The notes: generated by a model from the letters alone, not told the origin. A DNA stretch of 15,760 bases from Euperipatoides rowelli (GCA_003024985.2 PXIH01S0015731.1), one strand, 5' to 3'; positions 1 through 9,918 are shown, counted from the first letter of the stretch. A program made the numbers and translations.

Positions 1-241
1 TTGATTTAGCAGTAAATATACCATTTCTGAAGCCCAGAAGACCACCAATATTTTTCCATTATTGCACTGGGTAAATAAAGGCAGTCAGCATCATAAATCT
101 TCCTCAAATTCATTTGATAGCAGGTCAAAGATGCAATTATTTTGCCCTCGAATATTATTAAGCATCTAAGTTTCCTAAAACTAAATAGGATGATATTAAG
201 GAATCTAACTTAACAGAAGAACAAATATGCACATTCAGCAT

Positions 242-490
242 CACTTGTAGAGAATTATAATTCATCAAAACAATATAAGCCATTGATCTATCCATATTCT
301 AGCTGCAGCATGTATAGTACATTGGAAGAAAATATGATCTATGGTTTCTATATTCACATCCAAAATCACTTGTAGGGGATTATAATGCATCAAGTCTGTC
401 ATAAGCCATTGATCTATCCATATTCTTGCTGTGGAATGTGTAGTACAGCCAAAGAAAAAAAATGATCTAGGGTTTGTATATAGCCACATA
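242..490. repeat. Tandem duplication of about 125 bp inside the LINE A C-terminal region
   Basis: Two adjacent copies of a segment start with cacttgtag at 242 and 367. They share the block gccattgatctatccatatt at 279 and 405, giving a unit of 125-126 bp. In the minus-strand translation the peptide ARIWIDQWL therefore occurs twice, each time after a Cys/His-containing stretch. The copies have diverged but still align along most of their length. The duplication lies in the zinc-binding C-terminal part of ORF2. Confidence 0.8.
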
Positions 491-3372
491 AAAATGCATT
501 CCTCTTTTATCCTTAAATTGTATTTCATAACCAGAAAATGGGCCATGGGTCGTGCCTTTTGCATTAATTTTAAGGCAAAATCATGCAAATTAGGAGACAA
601 ATGCATACTCATAGATTTAGTCAACCAGACTATAGTAGTATAGTGGTATCCTATCATATTTTAACATATACTTCATCTCACTGTGCTTTAACAGTAAAGG
701 CACTGTCTCTTTATGAAGATCATCTAAAAGATTCTGTCTGGAAGTTCTCAGTTTCGAAAACCTTGTCTTCTTGTACCACAGAAGGGGAGGTCTATATGTT
801 GGTATGATAATTTGTTGATAATAATTCATAATGAATTATGAATTTTATGAAGAATGCATCGGAAGAGACAGTTTTGATAAGGAGAGTAATATCATTTAGG
901 TTAAATCCACCTTTTTTCTTTATTGAATAAAGAGAGCGCCTACTAATTAAGTTAATGTTACCCTTCCAAATAAATTTGGAAAACAGGGCTAAACATCTTT
1001 TAATAAACCAGACTATAAAGTCACAGTGACTAACAAAATAAATTATTTTAGGAATGCAAAATAGATTAATCACTTTAACTCTCAAATAAATAGACAGATA
1101 CGTAAATTTCAAAGTATCAAAAATTCTCTGAATACCAATGAAAAGATTGTCTTGAATCACCTTTCTTGCATCTCTGCCAAAATAAGGGTATGGCAAACCT
1201 AGATATGTTTTCGGATAACATGTTCCTAGAATAGGAATGGGTTTTCTACTTCCCAAAGCCATCATACAATTTTTATCCCTATTAATCTTTGAACCAGTAA
1301 TGTCAGAATAGTTTTGAACAAGTTCAAGGAGAATTTCTACTTCCTCCCTATCTTCACAGAAGACAAGGATGTCATCTGCATAGGTTATTAAGAAGATATT
1401 ATATTTAAATGTTTAATATAGAGCCCAGGCAAATTATTTTGAATATCATCCAAAAAAATAGTGAGGCACTCAGGGGTGATCCCTGGGTAAGACCCCTTTG
1501 AATAGGGAAATTCCTGTAAGTGGCAAGTAAGACTTATCCACAATGTTATTGCTGCTTCTTTGGAGGAGAAATAATTAATCATGCCATTGGCTACTCTCTG
1601 GTCTGGGATTTAATATTTAATAAGTTTCTCCAAAAACCCAAGATTGACATTATCCTAGGCCTTTTCCATGTCCAGAAAGACTTCTTCTGCGAAGTGGAGA
1701 TCATTATGGATTGTTCTATTCTTCAAGGAAAATTGATTTGGGTGGTTGATTAAATGCAGAATAGGGGCAATAGCTTCATTTAGCATCAAAACAAAAAGCT
1801 TTGCAGCAGTATTTTGGATTGAAATGGGTCTGATGACACTTAAACCCGACAATTCAGGTATTCTATTTATATATTTGACTTTCTTTGACACACACTTATC
1901 AAATAAAACAATCAAACAGCCAATCTGTATTCACAAATTCACATCCAGCCAATTATTAAACAGTTTTATGTAAATCTAAATATAAATGTGACTAAATCTC
2001 TTTAAAATCTTGCAAGTCATGCTATCTTGCCCCGGTGGCAAGATAGCATGATTCGCAAGCATTAGCTCTATCCATATGTGTTGCAATTAGCTGGTAAGTG
2101 ACCTCCAGATGACATTGATATTAGGGAATCCTATAATACTTTTGTAAGACATATTGTGGGTCCTGATTTAAGTCATGTAGCATCTGATTTGAAGCAATAG
2201 TTTGACATTTCTCTGTCACACAAATTGCCAATTCCAGACGTCATAAAATTTTATTATCATATTTAATTGCTGAAATTAGTCAGTTTGATTTCAATACAGT
2301 AAAAAAGTCTAGTTTTAATCAAACAAGAAATATCATTGTTAGATAGGCTTTCCATCCTAAGCTGCTTGTATTTTTCCAATTTAATATTATGTTCCTCCAA
2401 TTCCATTAATCCTTTTTTCCATGCTAAAACCTGCTCTGTATCTTTTATGTTAGCATGCAAGTGTCCTGTAGAATATTATTTAGAAATTTAATTTCATACT
2501 TCCTTCATCACAAATTTTTTATTTGCATTCAAAAGTACCTCCATGACTGCTTCACTTTAGTCCATGCATTCATCATTTTATCAAAGTTGATCAAATAAAA
2601 TCCCAATAAAATATATATTTCATTAACTAAATCAATAGTATAAGGGAAATCTGGATGCTCAAGTCTTACTGTTTTATGAAAATGTTCTACTAAATCTATA
2701 TTGGAGCAACGAGCAATACAGAATGTAATAAAGAGTGCAGTATGATCAGAAAAGTTAATTATAATGTTTTTATAGTTCATTCTATTCAAAAGAGTTCAGG
2801 AAACGATAAAATAGTCTATTCTAGTAATACTTCTTTTAGTATAATGAGTAATTCCCATCTTGTCTGGGAAATTTAGAGCTACACTTGTTATTGGAAAAGC
2901 CATAAAAAATCTTCTACTCCAAGCAGATAACTCAAATTCACTTTAATTAAAATCTCCTCCTCAAAGAAGACAGTACCAGAATGAAAGGATAAGACTTTAT
3001 AGAATGTCTCATAAAGTATATTAGTGTGTGCCATTACATTTGCACCATATAAATTGACAAAAAAAAATATTCCCCACTAATCCATATTTTTAAAATCAAT
3101 ATTCTAGAATTAGAAATAATGTTTCGATCAAGCCATATATAAGTTGATACTTCAAATAAATGGAGACACCTTGCACTGATTTTAGATTACTAACTGAAAA
3201 TTACATAGGTAACCAACCATCTATCCCACATTCCCGAATTAGATAAAGAAATCTTAGTTTCTTGTAACCCCATGACAGGTTCAAATTTTCTTAAAAATTT
3301 CCCTAGTGCTAGTTCTTTCTGAAATGAATTCAAATCTTGTATGTTTAGTGAGGCACAAGTCAAGGTGTCCAT
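265..3372 (-). pseudogene. LINE A ORF2 pseudogene (APE endonuclease / reverse transcriptase / zf-RVT-like C-terminus)
   Basis: This is a decayed endonuclease and reverse transcriptase polyprotein that would nick target DNA and prime cDNA synthesis there. The likely start is the Met at 3372, which opens MDTLTCASLNIQDLNS, followed by LQETKI, the first endonuclease signature with its catalytic Glu. GGDFN lies at 2946-2960, RIDYFIVS near 2800-2825 and SDHTAL near 2750. The RT begins around 1831 with IRPISIQNTAAKLF, a QGSPLSA-type box lies near 1460-1500, and the catalytic YADD is at 1371-1382, followed by ILVFCEDREEVEILL. The thumb-like region (YLGLPYPYFGRDARK, RVKVINLFCIPKIIYF) covers about 1210-1030. 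The C-terminus at 265-657 has the His/Cys-rich DHIFFQC pattern. At least six frame changes and several stops separate these pieces, so no full-length protein can be made. Confidence 0.9.
2009..2059. repeat. Near-perfect hairpin (inverted repeat) within LINE A
   Basis: catgctatcttgcc at 2018-2031 is followed by a five-base loop (ccggt) and its exact reverse complement at 2037-2050. Outside this 14-bp perfect stem, cttgcaagt on the left pairs with attcgcaag on the right with two mismatches, so the whole stem is 23 bp. It lies between the endonuclease and RT parts of the degenerate ORF2. Its near-perfect pairing stands out against the heavily mutated sequence around it. Confidence 0.85.
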
Positions 3373-3699
3373 ACTTAAAGTGATGAGTCTAAGTCAGTAG
3401 ATTTCTCCCAACCACATCTAGATTCATCTGTCTTCACGATATGACTAGTAGTATTTGAGCAGGAATGAGAGTGAACCAAGGAGTCTGCCTCCTCCTCAAC
3501 TGCCCCTTCAGAAAGGGGCTTATCACTACTCATCAGACTATTGCTTAATGGGTGTCTTTTTCTTTTTTCCCTCCTATTTCTTCTTTCTTTTTTCTTCTAC
3601 AATGGTCCAACATGGGTCTTGTCTAGATCCTGAGGACAAGAAGATGTGATAGATGCAAAAACTCCATCCGTAGATAAACTCTGTTTAGATTTAATATAT

Positions 3700-4425
3700 G
3701 ATCCAGCTGTTATGCTATGCCCCTGCCTTGCTGACTTTGATGGAGTCATCTGACCTGAGAGATCAATTTGATTTTCACCCTCAATCCCAACATATTGGCC
3801 CTGAATTGATTCACTAATTGATGCCTGTAATAGTAACTTATTGCCATCTGAGCACTTTCTCCCACCATGCTGAGTTGAAGTACCTTCAGCACCTGAACTA
3901 ATTTAGCTATCACATCTGAAGTAAGAGGGACTGTTTGTGTATTAAGATCTTCCAGAATTAGGTCAGGTTGTGCCTCATGAATTAGTTGTTGCCAGTTCAC
4001 TTTGTCCATATTAAGTTTTGCAGCACTGTTGCACAATATGATATAATTTGTGACACCTAAAACAAATACAAGGCCTCTGGGATATATGCAGGTAGACTTT
4101 AGCTGCTTAAGTCTAACAAAATAGGGAATATTTTCAATAGCTGCATCATTTTTAAATTAAAATAAAATAAAGGTTTTTCCTGTATTACATCTTTTTCCAT
4201 TTGATCAATCAAATCCCTCAGGACAAATATCTGTGACAGTGCCCGATTGTTCCAATTCGGATGGTAGTAATTCCTTAATTACCAGCTGGCCATTTCTCTA
4301 TCTGTATTCTAATAATATCTGTTTTAGTCTTCATTACAAATAATGTTTGCTTATTACCAATATTACTACTTTGTTCTATAAAAAATGCGGCATGATATTC
4401 TGATTCAAATACAATAAAAAGTATT
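3700..4425 (-). pseudogene. LINE A ORF1 pseudogene (gag-like, CCHC zinc knuckle)
   Basis: Just upstream of ORF2 on the same strand lies a broken reading frame. Its clearest landmark is CFRCHKLYHIVQQC at 4023-4064, an exact CX2CX4HX4C zinc knuckle of the kind used for RNA binding in ORF1 proteins of many LINEs. N-terminal to it (about 4273-4411) there is an open run with phrases such as YHAAFFIEQ and TLFVMKTKTDIIRI, and then, after frame changes, LRDLIDQMEKDVIQ near 4190-4220. C-terminal to the knuckle the frame moves to one that starts MDKVNWQQLIHEAQ and runs open to 3746. A lysine-rich stretch follows towards 3560-3610. The knuckle is seen directly; the ORF1 role is inferred from its position before ORF2. 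Start and end are approximate. Confidence 0.62.
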
Positions 4426-4843
4426 CAGGCTATCATATAAGCAAGTAGCTGGGCTCACCATTTGGTCTCCAGGAAACATTTCTTGGTATAGAAATTCAGG
4501 TGTAAATCAAAATAGATTTCTTAGGCTGCATATGGTAGGGAATTTTGAAAATTTTGTGATTAAATTCAATCTGGGGATCTTGCCAATGAAGGAAAGACTT
4601 TTTAAACTAGGCATAATTAATACATATAATGTTGATTGTCCCCTAGGATGTGGGCAAATAGAAGACACAAATCACCTGTTTTGGTTTTGTATAAAAGCCA
4701 GGGAACTTATATCTATAGTAATTGGGAAAGCATGGGCAAAATATCATTTAGAAGAGAATTGGAGGTTAAGACAGGTAAGGGGGATGGATAGGGTTGTTAG
4801 AAAGTTTGTAGTAGTTATATTTATGCTTTATGGAAGCTAAGAT
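4414..4843 (+). pseudogene. LINE B ORF2 C-terminal fragment (zf-RVT-like)
   Basis: One uninterrupted frame of about 140 codons ends at a stop around 4838-4840. It contains GVNQNRFLRLHMVGNF, then GILPMKERLFKLGI and the zinc-binding pattern CPLGCGQIEDTNHLFWFC (about 4640-4690). This C-X3-C...H-X4-C arrangement is typical of the region after the reverse transcriptase in plant-type and Tx1/L1-type LINEs. No RT or endonuclease remains, so it is a truncated fragment and cannot act alone. The clean frame contrasts with broken LINE A and suggests a younger insertion. It resembles the LINE A C-terminus in layout but not closely in sequence. Confidence 0.75.
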
Positions 4844-5015
4844 GTGAAATCATGTGATATAGTGTTTCAGAATCCAAGGGGAAGTAATTATATTGCTGTG
4901 TTTTTGAGTGCTATTCATCAAGAATATAAAAAAAAGATCTGATTTTTCTTTCAGAAGAGTCTTTCAGGGAGGTATGGGATATTTGAGTGGTGACTTAAAA
5001 TATGATTGGTTTTTT

Positions 5016-5040
5016 GGGGAGGGGGTTGTGTTGGGTTGGG
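5016..5040 (+). other. Putative G-quadruplex in the LINE B 3' UTR
   Basis: Four G-runs (4, 5, 3 and 3 Gs) are separated by loops of 1, 7 and 2 bases, which fits the usual G3+N1-7 rule on the sense strand of the element. The surrounding 3' UTR is strongly G/T-rich. G-rich quadruplex-forming tracts in the 3' UTR are known from mammalian L1 elements; the parallel here is inference. Confidence 0.7.
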
Positions 5041-5208
5041 TTGTCAGAATTAATGTTTGTTATGTTTAGAAGGTTTTAATGGTGTTTTCTAATAGTTTTG
5101 GGTATTTGCATATAATATTGAGTTATTGTGTAAATTTAGAATCTGAAGTAAGATTTTAAATATTTTATTTGTAAATAAAAGTTTTAATAAAAATTTAAAA
5201 AAAAAAAA

Positions 5209-6894
5209 GTTTGGGTTTTGCAGTTGATAAATTGAAGTAAAGTATTCCAGTGGTTTTAATTTTATTTAAGTGCTGAATTAAAAGTAGAAATTTATATTTG
5301 AATATGTTGAAAATTTTCTTTAAATGAGAAATAAACAGCATTTTTTAAAAAAGTACTTGAAGCTGATTCGCCCAGAAATAAGTGATTTTTTTTTCAAATT
5401 TAAGCTTGTCATTATGATTCCTTAAACGTATATGTTCATTAGCATTGGGCCTCAGATCAATAAGCATTGGACCTCAGATCGAGAGACATTATTCTGTATA
5501 CTATTATCTAAATGTGTAGACATTTCATTTAAAAATTCCATTAACATGATTTCCTACCCTTAACAGGCACACTTTCCTCAAAAAGAGGAACAAACAAATT
5601 CAAGTAATTACTTCAAAGAAGGAAATAATAGCAATAATTTTGTAAAAATATCTCGCGTAAATGCAATAGTACATTACCTCTCCTAAGTAGGTGGCACTAT
5701 TTGCTAAAATACTGTATTTTTTTTTATAGAGTATAAGAATTTGGCTAGAATGGAAAATTCAAGATAGATTTAACTATTAATATTTTTATCCGACTATATC
5801 CATAAAAATTGCAAATATATTTTATACTTTTTATCAAATAGCTTTTCCTAAGCACAGACGTCAATAATTTATTGGACTATAGTAGCATCGAATTATATTT
5901 GAATTGCAATAGACGACCAATTACCAATCTATTAAACAAAAAGTTGTCCCTCCTTGTGGTCCTGTCTGTAGCAATGCGGCTGAAAGCGAGAGCGAAATAA
6001 GCTGACACGTTACAGGTTCATGTATCAGTCGAGCCAGCTTTGGAATTGTTTATTCCCCTGGCTTGAAACACCTTACCAGGGTAGTTTAACTCAGTACGTT
6101 GGCTGTCTAAGGAACTTAGTAGTGACGATTGATTATAAAATAAGTTAAATAAAATACATTACCATCATTAAAATGGAGATTATCTGTTTAAAAATAAATA
6201 ATTAAATAAACAGTAAGTTGAGGGTTAAAATTGGCTTGGACACCTTTCTAAAAAGTACTAAAAACTTTGACAGAAACATTTTACATTTCGATAACGATTC
6301 TGGAGATAGCATTGCAATACGATACTTTTAATGACCATGGTTGAGAGCCAACGAATAACTGCATATAAATGATGATTATGAACTTTAACAACAACTGGTC
6401 TTTTAATAATAATAGAAGTGGCTATACTATGTATAGAATATGTAGGCTAATAAATAAAACAATACACAATCCATGTTAATATCAAACATACACATTTACA
6501 TACACAAAAAATATCACAAAAGAAAAAGAGACTGAAATCTCTTCATTTGAAAAAGAGAGAATTTATTTTAATGTTTTTTTTAAAGAGTGCATTTTGATTA
6601 AAATTAATTTGTTTTAGTTTAAAATATTTTTTTACTGACTTTTTTTCTTAGTCAGGAAACTCTGCTTCTTGAATTGAAATGCTTTTCTAGTGGATTTTAA
6701 ACTGCCATCCTGAATAATTTGACAAGAAAATAGTTTAATTATAATGATTTATATAAGTAAAAAAAAAAAATAAAATAAATTATTATGTGAAATACGAATA
6801 TCAGATAACATACAGAGAGTGTAAGAAAATAAAATTTATTCAGATAAAATGCATGTTATTGAAGTTTGATATTATTATTATTATTTTAAATAAA
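5209..6894. other. AT-rich intergenic stretch without a recognisable gene
   Basis: No convincing reading frame or RNA gene is visible on either strand. It holds a short direct duplication near 5440-5480, homopolymer runs (for example poly(A) near 6762), a TTA microsatellite near 6868-6885, and one less AT-rich segment at about 5940-6115 that I cannot identify. Confidence 0.6.
5440..5481 (+). repeat. Short tandem duplication
   Basis: Two adjacent copies of a unit of about 22 bases read agcattgggcctcagatc and agcattggacctcagatc, one base different. It is too short and isolated to assign to a repeat family. Confidence 0.7.
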
Positions 6895-6898
6895 TATA
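6895..6898. repeat. Putative target-site duplication TATA, left copy
   Basis: The four bases directly outside the left inverted repeat match those outside the right one (10086-10089). In such AT-rich DNA the match could be chance, and a 2-bp TA duplication cannot be excluded. Confidence 0.5.
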
Positions 6899-7076
6899 TT
6901 GGGGTGGTTAAGGAGGGATTTTTGGCCGATTGGTGCACTTTGGGTTAAAAGCATTATACTTGGTGCACATATGTAATTGACCCTACTGAATATTTTTAGG
7001 TATGGATCCAGGTCATCAGTGCCTCCTGGTGGCTTTTTTTGAAGGGGTTTCAAAATGACCACCCATTTCATATTAA
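6899..7076 (+). repeat. Left terminal inverted repeat of the Academ-like transposon
   Basis: The outer end reads ttggggtggttaag, the inner end acccatttcatattaa. Reverse-complemented, it aligns with 9919-10085 over nearly the whole length. Shared blocks include cactttgggttaaaagcat, ttgaccctactga, atggatccaggt and acccatttcatattaa. About ten extra bases near the outer end make it slightly longer than the right copy. Confidence 0.88.
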
Positions 7077-7246
7077 AATTATGCCTTTGTGACTATTTTT
7101 TTATTTCAGTTAGGAAGCAATTACTACATAATATGAATCATTAACAATAATATATGCCAAGAAAAAATCAATATAATTAGTAAATAATGAATCATTATTT
7201 TGTTAATTAAAAATAAAAAACAAAATAATGCACAACATTTATTTAT

Positions 7247-9711
7247 TTATCTATCATAAATCCAAAATTCAATTAACATATGTTTTTGGTAACCCCTTCC
7301 TTCACAGTGGCAGAGAGCTGTGCACTGCAGACTAGCCTTGTAACACTTGCACATACCCTTGCATGCTTTTTTTCAGTTGCAATGTATCAGCTCATAGCAA
7401 GCCTGTTGAGCTTCTTCAATAGTTGTCCACCTTGGTTGCCATGAGTCACTCTTTTCTGTCTATCCCCAGTCTGCAGGACATGGAAAGTCTGGGTTCCTTT
7501 TGAAGCACTTGTCCCCACACATGGCCTCCTTGGTAGACTGCTCTAAGCACATGCTGTGAAGAGCTGTTTGTGTTTGTGAAATATTCTCCAAAGCTCTGGA
7601 TTTTCTTGCAAAGAGGTGCAGCCTTGTCTCATTTACTTTTGACAATCCAGATGTCCNGTCATACATAAGAGAAACATATTTTTCCATCAAATCAAATATG
7701 TAGTCAGGGATACTTGAAGGGAATGCATCAGTAACATTTGGAAATACAGTCCATGTGTCCCATGCTCTTCGCTTGCCTATGCCTGCAAAGAACAAAGTGG
7801 TGTCACTCCCAGTAAATGGACGAAACATTGCAAATGCTGGACCTTTTGATGGATCCCACCCCACAGCATTTCATGTGATGCAATGTATCTGTCATGCTTT
7901 CCTGTTCAAAATGAATTCCCTATTTCTTTGCTTGAATACTGTGCATCTTTCACACTATGAGTAACACCACATCTGACTCTGATGTTCTTACCATGATTTT
8001 TCATGTCCATCATGTGCAAAATCTAATAGGTACAGTACTATCCTTGTGTCTGCTTCCTCATGAGAGCAAAGTTCAATGAAATTTTTGTCAGCTCTCACTG
8101 TTGATGAAAGTACTTGATTATCATAAGTGTTTGTAAACCTGTTTGCCTTGGTTATTGGTGTTTGTTATCTATTTGACCAGAATGTGAAACAGCTCTGTTT
8201 TGTTCTCACTAATACAAAGAAAGCTTTTCCAGTTAGTTGGCACCTGTAATGAAAGATCAATTCTCAGCCTTACTCCCTTTCCCCTCTTCTCTCTTATTGC
8301 TCTCTTTAGGCTGTTTGAGTTGTAAACATCCCACACAATATCAAGCCTTTGAACAAAATTAAGGTAATGTTGGATATATGGTAGGAACAAATTCTTGATG
8401 TAATCATGAAAAGTGTGGGATGTTCCTGGTGGCAGCATTTTAAATATGACTGCACCATCCACAACTAGTACAGTCACTTGTGGAATTGATTCTGGTTGTT
8501 CTGCTAAACACTCGGGTACTTTAAGTAAATTAGCTTTGTTACCAGATCTTAAACCACCATTATTGGAAAGTTCTGCAGGCCATGGCTGGTTTTTATGCTT
8601 GAAGAAGTCTTCAAGGTTTCCTTCTCAGGTTTGGCATGCAGTATATAATCTGGAAAATAATGTGCAGTCTTCCTTCGTGGTTGAAACCACAGACTTCTGT
8701 TACTGAGGAATATTTTTCTTTGAAAACAGCTGGAGTTTGTTGTTCTTGATTGGATCCGTAATTGCCTTTGTTCTATCAACAAACCTCTCTTTGGAAAATT
8801 GCTCATCTTGTTTTCCCAGTTTGAATATTATATTTTCCACTGTCCTGTGCATACTGGAGTCCAATATGAGCTTGGTATCTAATGTTAGCATATCACCACT
8901 GTCTTCTTTCAAATTGATTTCCCATTTCTTCAAATACATCCACTAGAGATTGCACTTCCTGGGTGAAGTTAGTTTGAACTGAGATTATTTGCTCTTGATG
9001 CTTATTTGAATCATTAATGGGCTGTCTTCAAACTCTGCTATAGTCCTTGATATTTCAGACCCAGCTACTAACAGCCCCACCATCACCTTTTGCAAGGGCA
9101 TTAACCTGCTCATGTGCTTGATCTAGTGCAATCGCAGAAAAGGGTCATGTTGGCTTGTATGCAACCGATTTCCCTGAAACATTCTTGGTAAATGGACAAA
9201 GAGTACATATCTCTCATGTGAACTGAGAGCCACCGAGCCACCGTGTATAGTTGATGTGGTCCAAGCTAAACACCATGGGATAAATAAAGCAAGTGATTCC
9301 AAGTAGAGATGAAAATCTCCTTTCCTGATTGCTTCAATAATCTGAAGAATGCAAAGCTGTAGTTCAAGGACAAGTGACCAATGGAACTGTGGTTGTTCAG
9401 GTGACATTTTCTCTTTCCAACAATCAAAATCCAGTTGCTGCTCTTCATCTGAGACATTGCTTGTATATCTATCATATGACATGCTGGAGTATAAAGAGAA
9501 CAGCAGCTGTCACTTGGTGGGCTTGTCTTGTTCTGATGACTTGTGTGACCTTCAGCAGGGAATCAGCTACTACACTAGTTGCAATGCCAGCACTGAAGAT
9601 AGCAGTTGTCCAACCACTGTTGTCAAGCCAGTCACTATGATCTTAAGAGCTGCCATTTCAATGTGTAATCCACCAAACATTAAACTATAAGGATAACTGA
9701 GCAGTTGTAAA
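7247..9711 (-). pseudogene. Academ-like transposase pseudogene (XPG/FEN1-type nuclease and Cys8 zinc finger)
   Basis: The protein would have cut DNA ends in transposition. Recognisable parts, N- to C-terminal, are MFGGLHIEMAAL (about 9650-9685), RTRQAHQVTAA (near 9500-9530), LDHINYTRWL (near 9240-9265), ALDQAHEQVNALAKGDGGA (about 9065-9115), DPIKNNKLQLFSK (near 8720-8760), VLVVDGAVIFKMLPPGT (8470-8420) and RLDIVWDVYNSNSLK with REKRGKG (about 8280-8345). The nuclease core follows: HEEADTRIVL at 8042-8062, SESDVVLLI at about 7961-7984 and PFTGSDTTLFFAGIGKRRAW at 7760-7819, equivalent to the XPG I-region acids and the GSD/helix-hairpin-helix segment of FEN1. The tail at 7304-7381 has eight regularly spaced cysteine positions, one now a TGA stop. 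Several frameshifts break the gene. The terminal frame runs in register from 7864 to the stop at 7247, apart from two internal stops. Confidence 0.83.
7304..7381 (-). other. Cys8 zinc-finger region of the Academ-like protein
   Basis: The minus-strand translation reads HCN*KKACKGMCKCYKAS and then LQCTALCHC. The spacing is C-X-C-X3-C-X3-C-X-C-X6-C-X4-C-X-C if the TGA at the second position replaces an ancestral TGC or TGT. The seven remaining cysteines and the preceding phrase EEAQQACYELI are well kept. This is the feature that ties the nuclease to Academ rather than to a host FEN1 gene. Confidence 0.75.
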
Positions 9712-9740
9712 CTGCAAAGTTAGCAAAAAAAAAAAAAGCA
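9712..9740 (-). promoter_or_regulatory. Putative 3' splice acceptor before the first recognisable transposase exon
   Basis: On the minus strand a run of 13 T is followed by gctaac and then tttgcag at 9712-9718, with the coding frame resuming directly after (9711). Polypyrimidine tract, branch-point-like motif and AG occur in the right order. No matching upstream coding exon is visible before the right TIR, so either it was deleted or the intron lay in the 5' UTR. A gtaagg on the same strand near 9795-9803 could be the donor. This is inference from short motifs. Confidence 0.4.
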
Positions 9741-9918
9741 TAAAATGCTATCTTTTTTTAGTACAGTTTGAAATGTACCCAGATTACCCCACCTTACCCT
9801 ACTAATACCATGCATACTTTGTAAGTCTTATTGTTTTCAATGTCTTTATTGACATAAAAAATAAAAATTTAGAGACCAATATATCAGTTTTAGGAAGTAT
9901 AATTCAAAAGTTGTGGAC

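Larger units (their letters stand above)
1..4425 (-). mobile_element. LINE A: nearly full-length, degenerate two-ORF non-LTR retrotransposon
   Basis: The minus strand carries, in order, a gag-like ORF1 with a CCHC knuckle, an APE-type endonuclease, a reverse transcriptase with a YADD box and a zinc-binding C-terminus. This is the standard order of an APE-type LINE of the L1/Tx1 group. The right (5') limit is near 4411-4470, where an oppositely oriented LINE end begins. The left (3') limit is not visible: bases 1-240 lie beyond the last recognisable coding motif and show no poly(T) run that would mark a reversed poly(A) tail, so the element either runs off the window or has decayed. Many frameshifts and stops show it is dead. 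The Tx1-like assignment rests on the phrase pattern after the RT (YLGLP, then RVKVIN and CIPKIIYF) and is inference. Confidence 0.88.
4414..5208 (+). mobile_element. LINE B: 5'-truncated 3' end of a second non-LTR retrotransposon
   Basis: This plus-strand fragment has the C-terminal coding end of a LINE ORF2, a 3' UTR of about 340 bp, an aataaa signal at 5174-5179 and a 12-A tail at 5197-5208. Such a structure is expected of a 5'-truncated insertion. The frame is open from just after a stop near 4411. I could not find a convincing target-site duplication, so the exact left limit is uncertain. It abuts the 5' end of LINE A, giving a head-to-head arrangement. Confidence 0.82.

Noticed and set aside
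3455-3649. Plus-strand frame with a hydrophobic Phe-rich stretch resembling a membrane segment
   Set aside because: The stretch is the reverse of a Lys-rich tract in the LINE A ORF1 tail; no other coding signal supports it.
265-5208. A single LINE rearranged by twin priming (5' part inverted, 3' part plus poly(A) in plus orientation)
   Set aside because: The inverted part already contains the C-terminal zinc-binding region that is also present in the plus-strand part, and the two versions differ clearly, so the parts overlap in content and do not complement each other.
5940-6115. Spliceosomal or other small RNA gene
   Set aside because: Comparison by eye with U1, U2, U4, U5 and U6 core motifs found no match, and no clear pol III boxes were seen.
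6886-7071. Minus-strand open frame in the left TIR
   Set aside because: It lies entirely in the terminal inverted repeat, and the sequence similarity to the right TIR explains it as non-coding.
7247-8477. Host FEN1/XPG repair gene
   Set aside because: The surrounding motifs, Cys8 tail and flanking TIRs indicate a transposon protein, and the frame is broken.
9349-9690. Plus-strand open frames across the transposase region
   Set aside because: They are the opposite-strand shadow of the minus-strand pseudogene, whose conserved motifs account for this sequence.
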